Assembly: GCF_003952665.1 (NCBI RefSeq)
Contig: NZ_CP017946.1
Span: 5,661,001 to 5,725,000, forward strand
Direction of reading: 5' to 3'
Source: Bosea sp. Tri-49
Lineage (GTDB): Bacteria; Pseudomonadota; Alphaproteobacteria; Rhizobiales; Beijerinckiaceae
Length of the DNA: 64,000 nucleotides
The notes below the pieces were generated by a model, which was given only the letters and a program-made list of their open reading frames with translations, was not told the DNA's origin and ran no database searches. Of this stretch, positions 1 through 11,513 are shown one piece after another; the first letter of the stretch is position 1, and the number at the start of each line of letters is the position of its first letter. The position numbers and the translations under genes were made by a program.

Positions 1-356
1 CCGAGAATCTCTGCGATCTCTGGCTCAGCGTGCAGTCGGAGAGCTTGGGCCCCGCGATCCGACTCGGTCCGGGCTACGAGACCTTCTGGGCCTATATCCC
101 GCACTTCATCCATTCGCCCTTCTACGTCTACGCCTACGCCTTCGGCGATTGCCTGGTGAACTCGCTCTACGGCGTCTACCAGAACTCGGCTTCGGGCTTT
201 CAGGAGCGCTATTTCGCGCTGCTCTCGGCCGGCGGCACCAAGCACCATTCCGAGCTGCTGAAGCCGTTTGGACTCGATGCGCGCGATCCGGCCTTCTGGC
301 AGATCGGGCTCAAGATGATCGAAGGGCTGATCATCGAGCTCGAAGGAATGGAATGA
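1..356 (+). CDS. M3-family oligoendopeptidase, C-terminal end (partial)
   Basis: The 5' part lies outside the window; the frame is open from base 3 and ends at TGA 354-356. About 118 residues are visible. The helical C-terminal segment with GPGYETFWAYIPHFIHSPFYVYAYAFG and a following NSLYGVYQ resembles the C-terminus of PepF/M3 oligoendopeptidases, where this region closes the active-site cleft. The HExxH zinc motif would lie upstream and cannot be checked. These enzymes are cytoplasmic zinc peptidases that degrade short peptides. The next gene begins 13 bases downstream on the same strand, so the two may be cotranscribed. Confidence 0.8.
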   Translation, partial: ENLCDLWLSVQSESLGPAIRLGPGYETFWAYIPHFIHSPFYVYAYAFGDCLVNSLYGVYQNSASGFQERYFALLSAGGTKHHSELLKPFGLDARDPAFWQIGLKMIEGLIIELEGME

Positions 357-369
357 AGCGAGGCGCGCG

Positions 370-1254
370 GTGAGTTCCGTCGTCTTCGACCGTGCGCTCT
401 ATCGCCGCCGGCTTTCGGCGGCGCTCGCAGCCGGCTATCCCGATTTTCTGCTGGCGCGCTGCATCGCCGATCTCGACGAGCGGCTCTCCGCCGTATTGCG
501 CAGCTTCGAGCGGGCCGCTGATCTCGGCTCGCCGCTGCCGCTCGCGGGGCCGGCGCTGCGGGCGAGGGCGGGCGATTTGCTGCGCATCGCCGAAGTTGCC
601 GACGCTAGCGCTGCTCTCGTCGGCGACCTGGAAGCTTTGCCCTTCGCAGCCGAATCGCTCGACCTCATCGCCTCCCTCCTGTCGTTGCATGTGGTCAACG
701 ACCTGCCCGGCACTCTGGTCCAGGTCAGGCGCAGCCTGCGCCCGGACGGCCTCTTCATCGCCTGCCTGCTCGCCGGCCAGAGCCTGACTGAATTGCGCCA
801 GTCGCTGCTGGCGGCCGAAGTCGAGCTGACCGGTGGCGCAAGCCCGCGCGTCGCCCCTTTCGCCGACCTGCGTGACCTCGGTAGCCTGCTCCAGCGCGCG
901 GGTTTTGCGCTGCCGGTGATCGACAGCGAAAGCGTCACCGTCCGCTATGGCGACATGTTCGGCCTGCTGCGCGATCTGCGTGCCATGGGCTGGGCCAACG
1001 CGCTGACAGAGCGCAGCCGCAAACCTCTGCGGCGCGGCGTGCTGCTGCGGGCGGCCGAACTCTATGCCGAGCGCTTTGCCGATCCGGACGGGCGCCTGCG
1101 TGCGACCTTCGAGATCGTCTGGCTCTCGGGCTGGGCGCCGCATGAGAGCCAGCAGAAGCCGCTCCGGCCCGGTTCAGCCAAGGCGCGGCTGGCGGATGCG
1201 CTCGGCGCAGTCGAGATCGGCACCGGCGACAAGGCGGGCGGGGGAGAACCATGA
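370..1254 (+). CDS. SAM-dependent methyltransferase-fold protein, NDUFAF5-like
   Basis: A 294-aa protein starting at GTG 370. It has a class I methyltransferase-like core: an acidic strand end followed by LEALPFAAESLDLIASLLSLHVV (about residues 90-112), then RSLRPDGLFIACLLAG, typical of the post-motif region of BioC/NDUFAF5-type proteins. The glycine-rich SAM loop is weak. The N-terminus (FDRALYRRRLSAA) and the late GWANALTERSRKPLRR segment match the alphaproteobacterial/mitochondrial NDUFAF5 group, whose mitochondrial member acts in complex I assembly by hydroxylating an arginine. The bacterial role is inferred only. Its stop overlaps the next start as ATGA, so the two are translationally coupled. 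Confidence 0.75.
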   Translation: MSSVVFDRALYRRRLSAALAAGYPDFLLARCIADLDERLSAVLRSFERAADLGSPLPLAGPALRARAGDLLRIAEVADASAALVGDLEALPFAAESLDLIASLLSLHVVNDLPGTLVQVRRSLRPDGLFIACLLAGQSLTELRQSLLAAEVELTGGASPRVAPFADLRDLGSLLQRAGFALPVIDSESVTVRYGDMFGLLRDLRAMGWANALTERSRKPLRRGVLLRAAELYAERFADPDGRLRATFEIVWLSGWAPHESQQKPLRPGSAKARLADALGAVEIGTGDKAGGGEP

Positions 1255-1691
1255 GCGAGAGGCCGGTCAGGCTCGGGCGGGCCGATTTCCGCCTGTTCCG
1301 CACGATCCCGACGCGCTGGGCCGATAACGACGTCTTCGGCCACGTCAACAACGTGATCTACTATAACTGGTTCGACACGGTCGTGAACGCCTGGCTGATC
1401 GAGCAGGGCTTTCTCGACGTCAAGGACAGTAAGATCGTCGGCCTCGTGGTGGGCACGCGCTGCGACTATTTCGAGAGCGTCGCCTTCCCGGAGGTGGTCG
1501 AGGGTGCGCTCGCCGTCGAGAAGCTCGGCCGATCTTCCGTGACCTACCGGATCGGCATTTTCCGGCAGGGCGGCGCGCTGACGGCCGCGCAGGGCCTGTT
1601 CACCCATGTCTATGTCGAGCGTGGCCCGCAGGCGCCGGTGCCGATCCCGGCGAAGCTGCGCGCGGCCATGGCGGAGATCGGGGTGGGATAG
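1251..1691 (+). CDS. Acyl-CoA thioesterase, hotdog fold (YbgC/4HBT family)
   Basis: A 146-aa single-domain hotdog protein. The sequence RWADNDVFGHVNNVIYYNWFDT near residues 22-43 is the hallmark of the 4-hydroxybenzoyl-CoA thioesterase family: the Asp after RWA is the usual catalytic residue and GHVNN opens the long hotdog helix. It probably hydrolyses acyl-CoA thioesters in the cytoplasm; the chain preference cannot be read from sequence. It overlaps the methyltransferase gene by four bases (ATGA). A gap of about 95 bases precedes purL. Confidence 0.85.
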   Translation: MSERPVRLGRADFRLFRTIPTRWADNDVFGHVNNVIYYNWFDTVVNAWLIEQGFLDVKDSKIVGLVVGTRCDYFESVAFPEVVEGALAVEKLGRSSVTYRIGIFRQGGALTAAQGLFTHVYVERGPQAPVPIPAKLRAAMAEIGVG

Positions 1692-1786
1692 GCGTCGCCT
1701 GCGATTGTCTCACCTGCTGCTTTTAGGCTATTGCCCCCGCTTGAGATCGAGCCCTGCGCTCGCCCCCTCCGTCAGGAACAGGCCGC

Positions 1787-3997
<2,211 letters not shown>

Positions 3998-4008
3998 GGA
4001 GAACCGCG

Positions 4009-4245
4009 ATGGCGATGGAAGCAAGCGAGATCGAGCGCATGATCAAGGCGGCGTTCCCCGACGCCGTCGTCGAGATCAAGGATCTCGCCGGTGACGGCGA
4101 CCATTATGCCGCGACGGTGACCTCGGCTGCCTTCACCGGCAAGTCGCGCGTCCAGCAGCACCAGATGGTCTATGCCGCGCTGCAAGGAAACATGGGCGGC
4201 GTGCTGCATGCCCTTGCGCTGACGACGACGGTTCCCCAAGATTAG
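4009..4245 (+). CDS. bolA: BolA-family protein
   Basis: A 78-aa protein. ATG 4009 is preferred over the in-frame TTG at 3994 because GAGGAGAA sits about seven bases before it. The class II KH-like BolA fold is indicated by [26 protein letters not shown] and by [15 protein letters not shown], with the conserved His that can ligate a shared iron-sulfur cluster. BolA proteins pair with CGFS monothiol glutaredoxins through a [2Fe-2S] cluster. The next gene is exactly such a glutaredoxin, 47 bases downstream, so the two probably act together in iron-sulfur handling. Confidence 0.93.
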   Translation: MAMEASEIERMIKAAFPDAVVEIKDLAGDGDHYAATVTSAAFTGKSRVQQHQMVYAALQGNMGGVLHALALTTTVPQD

Positions 4246-4292
4246 AACGAGTTCATCCGGCGGGCCTTGAACCCGCATTTGGAGATAAAGCC

Positions 4293-4628
4293 ATGAGCGA
4301 TGTGAACGCCCGTATCGACGCCGAAGTGAAGTCCAGCGACGTGGTGCTCTTCATGAAGGGCACGCCGCAATTCCCGATGTGCGGCTTCTCCGGCCAGGTC
4401 GTGCAGATCCTCTCTTACGTCGGCGTGCCGTTCAAGGGCGTCAACGTGCTCGAGGATCAGGAGATCCGCGAGGGCATCAAGGCCTATTCGAACTGGCCGA
4501 CGATCCCGCAGCTCTACGTCAAGGGCGAGTTCGTCGGCGGTTGCGACATCACCCGCGAGATGTTCCAGGCCGGCGAGTTGCAGGCGCTGCTCGAAGAGAA
4601 GGGCATCGCCGTCAAGCAGGCGAGCTGA
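4293..4628 (+). CDS. grxD: Monothiol glutaredoxin, CGFS type (Grx4/GrxD)
   Basis: A 111-aa single-domain glutaredoxin. [19 protein letters not shown] (about residues 23-41) holds the CGFS active site, with the preceding conserved Lys that contacts glutathione. [19 protein letters not shown] is the usual cis-Pro and glutathione-binding segment. CGFS glutaredoxins carry and transfer [2Fe-2S] clusters and partner with BolA, which lies directly upstream. A good Shine-Dalgarno (GGAGATAA) lies before ATG 4293. The gene ends just before a strong intrinsic terminator. Confidence 0.96.
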   Translation: MSDVNARIDAEVKSSDVVLFMKGTPQFPMCGFSGQVVQILSYVGVPFKGVNVLEDQEIREGIKAYSNWPTIPQLYVKGEFVGGCDITREMFQAGELQALLEEKGIAVKQAS

Positions 4629-4651
4629 GCCTTTTCAACTTCGCAGAATCG

Positions 4652-4680
4652 AAAAGGCGGCGCGTGAGCGCCGCCTTTTT
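4652..4680 (+). terminator. Rho-independent terminator after grxD
   Basis: An inverted repeat of AAAAGGCGGCGC and GCGCCGCCTTTTT with a GTGA loop, ending in a T run. It lies 24 bases after the grxD stop, between convergent genes. The A-rich 5' arm means the opposite strand also reads as a hairpin plus T run, so it may also terminate the carbamoyltransferase transcript from the minus strand. Confidence 0.9.
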
Positions 4681-4714
4681 CATGTCCGGATATGCTAGTG
4701 GCCGAAGCAGGCGG

Positions 4715-6445
4715 TCATTTCACCAGCAGCCAGTCCTCGACCACCAACGCATCCAGCCCGCTCGTGTAGAACATCAGGATCGCGTCCTCGCTGGTGTGCA
4801 GGATCGGCTTGCCCATGATGTTGAAGGACGTGTTGAGGATCACCGGCACGCCGGTGAGCGCGTGGAAGGCCGAGATCAGGGCGTGATAGCGCGGATTGCG
4901 CTCGGCGGTGACGCTCTGCAGGCGCCCGGTCGCGTCCTCATGGACGACGGCAGGGACGCGATCGCGCACGGCTTCCTTCCAGGTCAGGGTGCGCTCCATA
5001 TAGGGCGCGTCCTGGTAGTTCTCGAACCAGTCGGGACCGTGCTCGGCCAGAATCGAGGGGGCGAAGGGCCGGAAGGCCTCGCGATACTTCACCTTGGCGT
5101 TGAGGAGGTCCTTGGCGTTCGCCGGGCGCGGATCGGCCAGGATCGAGCGGTTGCCGAGCGCACGCGGCCCGAACTCGGCCCGTCCCTGCGCCCAGCCGAT
5201 CAGCTTGCCCTCGGCCAGGAGCTTGGCCGTTGCGGTGATGATCTCGTTGGGTGAGAGCTTCTTCAGGCGCGGCTCCCAGGCCGCCATGCGCTCGAACGGC
5301 TCGGTCGAGAGGCTGGAGCCGAGATAGGGGCTCATCGGTCCCTTCGGCGCTCGCCAGTCCGGATTCGCCTCGGCATGGGCGAGCCAGGCGGCGCCGATGG
5401 CGTTGCCGTCATCGGCCGGGGCGGAAGGGACATAAACCTGCTTGAAGCTGTGGCGGCCGACGATCTTGCCGTTGAAGGAGGAGTTCAGTGCACAGCCGCC
5501 GGCGAGCACGAGGTTCTCGGACGGGCAGAGCGCCGCGGTCTCGGCGAGTAGCGCCTCCATCATCTCGGCAAAGACGTCCTGGCCGCAGCGCGAGAGATCG
5601 GCCCAGCCCTTGTCGAGCGCGTCGGCCGGGCGGCGAGCCAGGATTTCGTCGGCGACGTTCTGGACCGTCGCGGCGTCGGCAAAGCTGAGCTTGGTGCCTT
5701 CGACGCGATAGAGCTTGCGCAGCAGAGCAAGCAGCTCAGGATCGCTTTTGCCATAGGGCGCGAGGCCCATGATCTTCCATTCCTCGCCCTTGGCCTGGTC
5801 GAAGCCGGCGAGATCGGTGACGAAGCCGAAATAGAAGCCGATCGATTCGCGGCCGCGATGGCGCTTCAGCTCGGTGAGGCGACCATCCCTGAGCGCGAAG
5901 ATCGCGGACGCACCGGTCTCGCCCATGCCGTCGACGACGAGGCAGGCGGCATCGCGGAAGGGCGAGGACCAGGAGGCGTAAGCCGCATGGCTGAGATGGT
6001 GGCCATAGCGCTTCATCCCGGTGACCTTAGCCTCGCCGAAGGCGCGGTCGAGGCCGAGCAGGGTGCCGAGGCCGGCGCGCTGCTGCTGGTGGTGCAGGTT
6101 GGCGATCAAGGCGCGCTCGCTGCGCTCGGGCACGAGCGAACGATTGAAGGCGGGCGAGAGCTTCAGCAGCGCATCGAGGCTGAAGGAGCCGGCGCGGCTC
6201 ATCTGGTCGAGGAAGCCGGTGAACTCCTCGCCCCAGCTGGTCGCGAGCCTGATCCGCGCACCCTTCGGGACGTAGCGCTTGAGCAGGTTTTCCATGCGCA
6301 CCGCCGTGTCCGGCTCGCAGTTCGGCGCGCGCTTGTATTGCAGATAGCGCTCGGTCGCCTCGGCGAAGAGGACCTCTCCGTCGGGTCCGACGATGGCGAT
6401 GGCCGGGTCGTGGAAGGTGGTGGCGAGGCCGATGGTGTAGCTCAT
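4715..6445 (-). CDS. Carbamoyltransferase, NodU/CmcH family
   Basis: A 576-aa protein if started at MSYTIGLATTFHDPAIAI (6445); an in-frame ATG at 6478 would add 11 residues that look unrelated to the family. The N-terminal ASKHA-like domain shows FHDPAIAIVGPDG and HHLSHAAYASWSSPF (metal/nucleotide-site histidines). The C-terminal part has GWAQGRAEFGPRALGNRSILADPR and ILNTSFN, which are signature segments of O-carbamoyltransferases related to TobZ and NodU. The family moves a carbamoyl group from carbamoyl phosphate, via carbamoyl-adenylate, onto a sugar or antibiotic hydroxyl. No nod or biosynthetic cluster is adjacent, so the acceptor is unknown. Confidence 0.88.
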   Translation of the reverse strand: MSYTIGLATTFHDPAIAIVGPDGEVLFAEATERYLQYKRAPNCEPDTAVRMENLLKRYVPKGARIRLATSWGEEFTGFLDQMSRAGSFSLDALLKLSPAFNRSLVPERSERALIANLHHQQQRAGLGTLLGLDRAFGEAKVTGMKRYGHHLSHAAYASWSSPFRDAACLVVDGMGETGASAIFALRDGRLTELKRHRGRESIGFYFGFVTDLAGFDQAKGEEWKIMGLAPYGKSDPELLALLRKLYRVEGTKLSFADAATVQNVADEILARRPADALDKGWADLSRCGQDVFAEMMEALLAETAALCPSENLVLAGGCALNSSFNGKIVGRHSFKQVYVPSAPADDGNAIGAAWLAHAEANPDWRAPKGPMSPYLGSSLSTEPFERMAAWEPRLKKLSPNEIITATAKLLAEGKLIGWAQGRAEFGPRALGNRSILADPRPANAKDLLNAKVKYREAFRPFAPSILAEHGPDWFENYQDAPYMERTLTWKEAVRDRVPAVVHEDATGRLQSVTAERNPRYHALISAFHALTGVPVILNTSFNIMGKPILHTSEDAILMFYTSGLDALVVEDWLLVK

Positions 6446-6522
6446 GGCCGGCAGCGTATGGAGCAGCCGGCCGGCCATGGCAAATGTTGCAGATCGGTGA
6501 CGCCGGGTTCGGAGTCAGTCGA

Positions 6523-7515
6523 TCACTTGGCGAAGGCGATGCTGTCGGCGATCGCCTTGATCGCGGGCTCCAGCGAGGAATACGTCGCCTCGTCGGCGCT
6601 GACGATCATGCGCACGAAGCGGCCATCGGCGCCCAGGCCCATATACTGGGCGAAGCGCTTGCGCCCGGAATCCCCGGCCGTCGTACCGGTCAGCATCGAA
6701 CCCTCGTTGCTGCCAGCGAAGGCGACGGTGTCGCGCTTGGTGACCTCGGCCTTCTCGAAGCCGCGCGTCGTCGATAGCAGCTTTTCACCGACCGCGGCCA
6801 ATTGGCCGGCGGCGACCTGGCCGCCGGTCTGATAGCTGACAATCAGCATTGGCTGCTGGCCCTTGGGATCGACGTTCAGCGGGCCGGAGGTCATCAGCAC
6901 GCCGAGGCCACCAAAAGTGTCGACGACGCGGAAGGGCTCGGTGGCGCGGACACGGAAGGGCAGGGCGGCGAGCTTCTGGTCGAGCGTCGGTTCGGCCCCC
7001 AGCGACACGGTCTTCAGCATGGCGACGACATCATCGCCATCGAGGTCGGAATCGTCGGGCGCCTGCACCGTGATCATCACGGTCTTGGCGCCCTTGAGCA
7101 GCACGATCCATTTGTCGAAGGTCGCGGGGCCGAGTGCCTGCTGGCCGGTCAGGATGCGACCCTTGCCGGCGGCGGTCTCGATGTCCTCGGCGTCGTCGAT
7201 GGTGATGTTCTGCTTGGCGAAATTGGTCTTCGCCGTCTCGAGATTGGTGAACAGCGCCGACAATTGCGGATGTGCCTCGGGCGGCAGCTCGACGACGAGC
7301 ACGGAGGCCTTCGCCTCGACATTCTCCAGACCGGCGAACTTGGCTGATGGCGCAAAGCCTTTCAGCGGCGTCAGCGAGACCGTGGTCCCAGAAATCGCGG
7401 TGCGTTCCTGGGCCCGTGCAGTTGCCGTCAGCCCGGCGACCAACAGGCCGCTCATCGCCAGGCGAAGGGTCGTTCGGGCGGCGTGGCGCACTGTGCTCAT
7501 GTCGAAACGGATCAT
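6523..7515 (-). CDS. Exported protein of unknown function
   Basis: A 330-aa protein. The start at 7515 (MIRFDMSTVRHAAR) is supported by AGGAG seven bases upstream; an earlier in-frame ATG at 7596 lacks this. Residues 1-36 form a signal peptide with a basic stretch, a hydrophobic run (LAMSGLLVAGLTATA) and a likely ARA-Q cleavage. The mature part has no cysteines, repeats or motif I recognise. It has alternating beta-like and helical segments and ends with a helix (EPAIKAIADSIAFAK). It is probably periplasmic. It lies downstream of tlpA on the same strand after about 170 bases. Confidence 0.75.
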   Translation of the reverse strand: MIRFDMSTVRHAARTTLRLAMSGLLVAGLTATARAQERTAISGTTVSLTPLKGFAPSAKFAGLENVEAKASVLVVELPPEAHPQLSALFTNLETAKTNFAKQNITIDDAEDIETAAGKGRILTGQQALGPATFDKWIVLLKGAKTVMITVQAPDDSDLDGDDVVAMLKTVSLGAEPTLDQKLAALPFRVRATEPFRVVDTFGGLGVLMTSGPLNVDPKGQQPMLIVSYQTGGQVAAGQLAAVGEKLLSTTRGFEKAEVTKRDTVAFAGSNEGSMLTGTTAGDSGRKRFAQYMGLGADGRFVRMIVSADEATYSSLEPAIKAIADSIAFAK

Positions 7516-7684
7516 CGCATCGCTCCTGTACGATCGGTGGGCCCGCGTCGCCGACGGCGGACCTTGCTGCAACTGGCTCAGCGGGTACGGGTTCACATCC
7601 CGCGATCTTACGATCGAAGGATGAGGCCTTAAGCCGCATGTCGCTCTTGTGCGTGTCAGCGCCGTGATCGATGGAGCGTGATGG

Positions 7685-8314
7685 TCAGCGGCGGCCGATC
7701 GCGGCGGTGATCATCGCCTTGGCGTCGGCTCCCGCCCACTCGGCCGGGCCCTGGAGCAGAGCGAGCTCGCAGCCGGCGGGATCGACCAGCAAGCTGATCG
7801 GCATGCCCTCGACCTTCTTCACGGCACGGATGTCCTGGAAGACCTTGGCCTGCGGATCGGCATAATAGGCGAGGCGAGAGATGTTCTTGTCGGCCAGCCA
7901 CTTCTTCGGCTTGTCGGGATGGCGCGTGTCGATATTGATCGCGACCACCTCGAAATCGGGGCCGCCGAGCGCGCCCTGGAGCGCGTCGAGCGCCGGCATC
8001 TCGGTCAGGCAGGGCAGGCACCAGGTCGCCCAGAGGTTGACCAGCACGGTCTTGCCGCGAAAGGCCGAGAGGCTCATTGGCTTGCCGTCCGGGCCGTTGA
8101 AGGCGAGATCGGGCAGCAGCGCCGGTTGCTTGGCGACCTCGACAGCTGCGACCTCGCCCTTCGCGAGAGGGCGCAGCGCCTCCACCTTCGTAGCCGCTGC
8201 GCTGCAAGTGGAATTGCCGGCCGCGCCCCGTACGGAGTAGAAGGCCGCAGCGCCGCCGAGCGCAAGCAGCGCCAGGGCCCCACAGGCCATCACTATTTTC
8301 GACCGAGACGTCAT
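7685..8314 (-). CDS. tlpA: TlpA-like membrane-anchored thiol:disulfide interchange protein
   Basis: A 209-aa protein with one N-terminal membrane segment (ACGALALLALGGAAAFYSV, about residues 8-26) and a thioredoxin domain. WATWCLPCLTEMP holds the redox CxxC (WCxPC), and MPISLLVDPAGCE contains the cis-Pro. TlpA-like proteins face the periplasm and keep thiols reduced, for example during cytochrome c and cytochrome oxidase copper-site assembly. The start at 8314 was chosen because it directly precedes the membrane anchor; open sequence upstream is antisense to argH. tlpA diverges from argH across a 31-base gap, an arrangement common in Rhizobiales. Confidence 0.92.
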   Translation of the reverse strand: MTSRSKIVMACGALALLALGGAAAFYSVRGAAGNSTCSAAATKVEALRPLAKGEVAAVEVAKQPALLPDLAFNGPDGKPMSLSAFRGKTVLVNLWATWCLPCLTEMPALDALQGALGGPDFEVVAINIDTRHPDKPKKWLADKNISRLAYYADPQAKVFQDIRAVKKVEGMPISLLVDPAGCELALLQGPAEWAGADAKAMITAAIGRR

Positions 8315-8345
8315 CGCGCGTCCTTGAAGAGCAGGAAAGACCGCC

Positions 8346-9746
8346 GTGAGCAACCGCATGTGGGGTGGGCGTTTCGCCACAGGTCCCGACGCCATCATGG
8401 AGGAGATCAACGCCTCCATCGATTTCGACCAGCGCCTGTGGCGCCAGGATATTCGCGGCTCGCTGGCGCACGCCGCCATGCTGGCCGAGACCGGCATCCT
8501 GACGAAGGACGACGTGGACGTCATCTCGACCGGACTCAAGGGCATCGAGGCCGAGATCGAAGCCGGGCGCTTCACGTTCTCGCGCGCGCTCGAAGACATC
8601 CACATGAACATCGAGAGCAATCTCAAGGAGCGGATCGGGCTCGCCGCCGGGCGCCTGCACACCGCCCGCTCGCGCAACGACCAGGTCGCGACCGACATGC
8701 GGCTCTGGGTCCGCGACGCGCTCGACCAGCTCGACGAGCAGGTCGCCGACCTCCAGCTCGCGCTGGCAGAGAAAGCCGAAACCTATGCCGGTGCGGTGAT
8801 GCCAGGCTTCACCCATCTGCAGTCGGCCCAGCCGGTTACCTTCGGTCATCATTTGCTCGCCTATGTCGAGATGCTGGCGCGTGACCGCAGTCGGCTGCGC
8901 GATGCGCGCGAGCGCATGAACGAATGCCCGCTCGGCGCCGCCGCGCTCGCCGGCACCTCCTTTCCGATCGACCGGCACATGACAGCCAAGGCGCTCGGCT
9001 TTTCCCGGCCGACGGCGAACTCGCTCGATTCGGTCTCGGATCGCGACTTCGTGCTGGAGACGCTGTCGGCTGCCTCGATCTGCGCCATGCACCTGTCGCG
9101 TCTCGCCGAGGAGATCGTGCTGTGGGCGACGCCGCAATTCGGCTTCGTCAAGCTCTCCGACAAGTTCTCGACCGGCTCCTCGATCATGCCGCAGAAGCGC
9201 AATCCCGACGCGGCCGAGCTGGTGCGCGGCAAGGCGGGGCGCATCTTCGGCGCGTTGCAGGGCATGCTGACGATGATGAAGGGCCTGCCGCTGACCTATT
9301 CGAAGGACATGCAGGAGGACAAGGAAGGCACCTTCGACGCGGTGCAGACCCTGTCACTCTGCCTTGCTGCAAGTGCCGGCATGGTCCGCGACATGCAGCC
9401 CGATCTCAAGGTGATGAAGAAGGCTGCCGGCCTCGGCTACGCGACGGCGACCGACCTCGCCGACTGGCTGGTGCGCGTGCTGAAGATGCCCTTCCGCGAC
9501 GCGCACCACGTCACCGGCCGGCTCGTCGGCATCGCCTCGGCCAAGGGTGTCGGGCTGGAGAAGCTCTCGCTTGCCGAGATGCAGGAGGTCGAACCCAAGA
9601 TCGGCGACGAGATCTTCGCCGTGCTCGGCGTCGAGCGCTCGGTGAAGAGCCGCACCAGCTATGGCGGCACCGCTCCCGCCAATGTGAAGCGGCAGGCCCG
9701 CCGTTGGCTGAAGCTGCTCGCCAAGGGCGCGAAGCCGCAGCCATGA
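8346..9746 (+). CDS. argH: Argininosuccinate lyase
   Basis: A 466-aa protein from GTG 8346 ([10 protein letters not shown], the usual ArgH beginning). It carries the fumarase/aspartase superfamily signature [20 protein letters not shown] near residues 279-298, [16 protein letters not shown], and [14 protein letters not shown] with the catalytic His region. It cleaves argininosuccinate to arginine and fumarate in the last step of arginine synthesis. It is divergent from tlpA and followed on the same strand by the lipoprotein gene and lysA. Confidence 0.97.
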   Translation: MSNRMWGGRFATGPDAIMEEINASIDFDQRLWRQDIRGSLAHAAMLAETGILTKDDVDVISTGLKGIEAEIEAGRFTFSRALEDIHMNIESNLKERIGLAAGRLHTARSRNDQVATDMRLWVRDALDQLDEQVADLQLALAEKAETYAGAVMPGFTHLQSAQPVTFGHHLLAYVEMLARDRSRLRDARERMNECPLGAAALAGTSFPIDRHMTAKALGFSRPTANSLDSVSDRDFVLETLSAASICAMHLSRLAEEIVLWATPQFGFVKLSDKFSTGSSIMPQKRNPDAAELVRGKAGRIFGALQGMLTMMKGLPLTYSKDMQEDKEGTFDAVQTLSLCLAASAGMVRDMQPDLKVMKKAAGLGYATATDLADWLVRVLKMPFRDAHHVTGRLVGIASAKGVGLEKLSLAEMQEVEPKIGDEIFAVLGVERSVKSRTSYGGTAPANVKRQARRWLKLLAKGAKPQP

Positions 9747-9822
9747 TCCCGGCGCAAAGGCTCGCAAGCTTGCGCGCCATTCGCTACACTCGTCCCGAAG
9801 CTTCGCCCAAGGATCATCGTTC

Positions 9823-10083
9823 GTGCCGCAATCCCGCCTGAAACTCGGCCGCACCGTGCTGGTGATCGGTCTGCTCGGCCTCGCACTCACCGCTTGCGGC
9901 CGCCGCGGACCGCTGGAGCCACCGCCGAATGCCAAGAACGCGGTCGCCTTGCCCGACAAGCAGGTCGGTGCAGTGGAGAACACCTTCAACGCGACGGAGG
10001 CTTCGCCGCTGGGCAAGCCACCGAAGACGAACAAGGCCATTACGATTCCCGAATCGTCCTTCGTGCTCGACCCGCTGCTCTGA
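9823..10083 (+). CDS. Small LptM-like lipoprotein
   Basis: An 86-aa protein from GTG 9823. A short signal peptide (RTVLVIGLLGLALTAC) ends in the lipobox LTAC at residues 22-25, followed by GRRGPLEPPP, the CGxxGPL pattern of YifL/LptM lipoproteins that lie between argH-like and lysA genes in many proteobacteria. LptM helps LptD mature in the outer membrane in E. coli. The tail after residue 40 is Pro/Lys-rich and probably flexible. lysA starts seven bases after its stop. Confidence 0.85.
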   Translation: MPQSRLKLGRTVLVIGLLGLALTACGRRGPLEPPPNAKNAVALPDKQVGAVENTFNATEASPLGKPPKTNKAITIPESSFVLDPLL

Positions 10084-10090
10084 GCTGACG

Positions 10091-11380
10091 ATGCATCATT
10101 TTGGCTATCGCGACGGCGCGCTCTTCGCCGAGGATGTCGACCTGCGCGAGATCGCAGAGACGGTCGGAACGCCGGTCTACGTCTACTCTTCGGCGACGAT
10201 CGAGCGGCATTATCGCCTCTACGAAGCGGCGATGAAGTCGACCGCGCCGGGCAAGCCGGCGCATGTCTTCTACGCCATGAAGGCGAACAGCAATCTCGGC
10301 GTGCTGAAGACTCTTGCCGCGCTCGGCGCTGGTGCCGACACGGTCTCCGAAGGCGAGATCCGCAAGGCGCTCGCGGCGGGCTTCCCGGCTGGCAAGATCG
10401 TCTTCTCCGGCGTCGGCAAAGCTGAGAGCGAGCTTGCCTTCGCTGTCGAGGCCGGCATCTTCCAGATCAATATCGAGACCGAGGGCGAGCTCGACCTGCT
10501 GTCAAAGGTGGCGCAGCGCCTGGGCAAGCGCCAGGAAGCGGTGTTCCGGGTCAATCCCGACATCGGTGCCGGCGGCCACGCCAAGATCACCACCGGCTCC
10601 TCAGCCAACAAGTTCGGCGTCTCCTTCGAGGAGGTGCACCGGCTCTATGCCCGTGCCGCCAACATGGCGGGCGTGCGCATCATGGGGCTCGCCGTCCATA
10701 TCGGCAGCCAGATCCGCGAAGTCGGAGCCTTCGAGGCGGCCTATGCCAAGATGCGTGATCTCGTGCTGGCGCTGCGGGCCGAGGGACACCGGGTCGACCG
10801 GCTCGATCTCGGCGGCGGCCTCGGCATCCCCTACGACATCCCCAGGGAGTTCGACCACGGCCCCGGGCTGATCGAGGCCTATGCCGCGATGGTTGCGAGG
10901 GTAACCGAGGGGCTCGACGCCGAGCTCGGTTTCGAGCCGGGGCGGCTGATCGTCGGCAATGCCGGCATCCTACTGACCAGGGTGCTGCATCTCAATCCGC
11001 GCCCGACCAAGCAATTCCTCGTCGTCGACGCGGCGATGAACGACCTGCTGCGGCCGGCGATGTACGAGGCCTATCACGAGATCTGGCCGGTCGCGGAGCC
11101 GGCGGAAGGCGCGAAGACGATCGCCTATGACGTGGTCGGGCCGATCTGCGAATCAGGCGACACTTTCACCACCGGGCGTGATCTCTCCGAGCTGAAGCCC
11201 GGCGACCTGATCGCCTTCATGACCGCCGGCGCCTACGGCGCCAGTATGTCCTCGACCTACAATCAGCGCCCGCTCGTTGCCGAAGTGCTGGTGAAGGGCG
11301 ACAAATTCGCCGTGACGCGGCCGCGCCAGACCTATGAAGAGCTTATCGGCACGGATCGTGCACCGCCCTGGCTGCCCTGA
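10091..11380 (+). CDS. lysA: Diaminopimelate decarboxylase
   Basis: A 429-aa PLP enzyme. ATG 10091 (MHHFGYRDGALFAEDV) gives the normal family N-terminus; open frame upstream overlaps the lipoprotein gene out of frame. HVFYAMKANSNLGVLKTLA holds the Schiff-base Lys; the HIGSQI and GGGLGIPY motifs of the alanine-racemase-like barrel are present, and EPGRLIVGNAG and CESGDTF complete the C-terminal domain with the cross-dimer catalytic Cys. It converts meso-diaminopimelate to lysine. It belongs to the conserved argH-lptM-lysA run. Confidence 0.97.
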   Translation: MHHFGYRDGALFAEDVDLREIAETVGTPVYVYSSATIERHYRLYEAAMKSTAPGKPAHVFYAMKANSNLGVLKTLAALGAGADTVSEGEIRKALAAGFPAGKIVFSGVGKAESELAFAVEAGIFQINIETEGELDLLSKVAQRLGKRQEAVFRVNPDIGAGGHAKITTGSSANKFGVSFEEVHRLYARAANMAGVRIMGLAVHIGSQIREVGAFEAAYAKMRDLVLALRAEGHRVDRLDLGGGLGIPYDIPREFDHGPGLIEAYAAMVARVTEGLDAELGFEPGRLIVGNAGILLTRVLHLNPRPTKQFLVVDAAMNDLLRPAMYEAYHEIWPVAEPAEGAKTIAYDVVGPICESGDTFTTGRDLSELKPGDLIAFMTAGAYGASMSSTYNQRPLVAEVLVKGDKFAVTRPRQTYEELIGTDRAPPWLP

Positions 11381-11513
11381 CGACGCTTCACAATAAGCGG
11401 AGCGCCTGTGGGGTATCGCGCCTGAGTGCTGGTCACGCCACAATCACGTGCTAGCCTCTCCGCTCGATCGATGAAGCCAAGAGAGGCGCCGCGGGGGCGG
11501 CTCGGAGCATCGG

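Noticed and set aside
4246..4260. GAAC/GTTC palindrome between bolA and grxD as a LexA site
   Set aside because: GAACGAGTTC lacks the seven-base spacing and direct-repeat orientation of alphaproteobacterial LexA boxes.
7516..7684. tRNA-like segment (GGGTTCACATCCCGCG) between the exported protein and tlpA
   Set aside because: A GGTTCxAxxCC-like string is present, but no acceptor or anticodon stem could be built around it.
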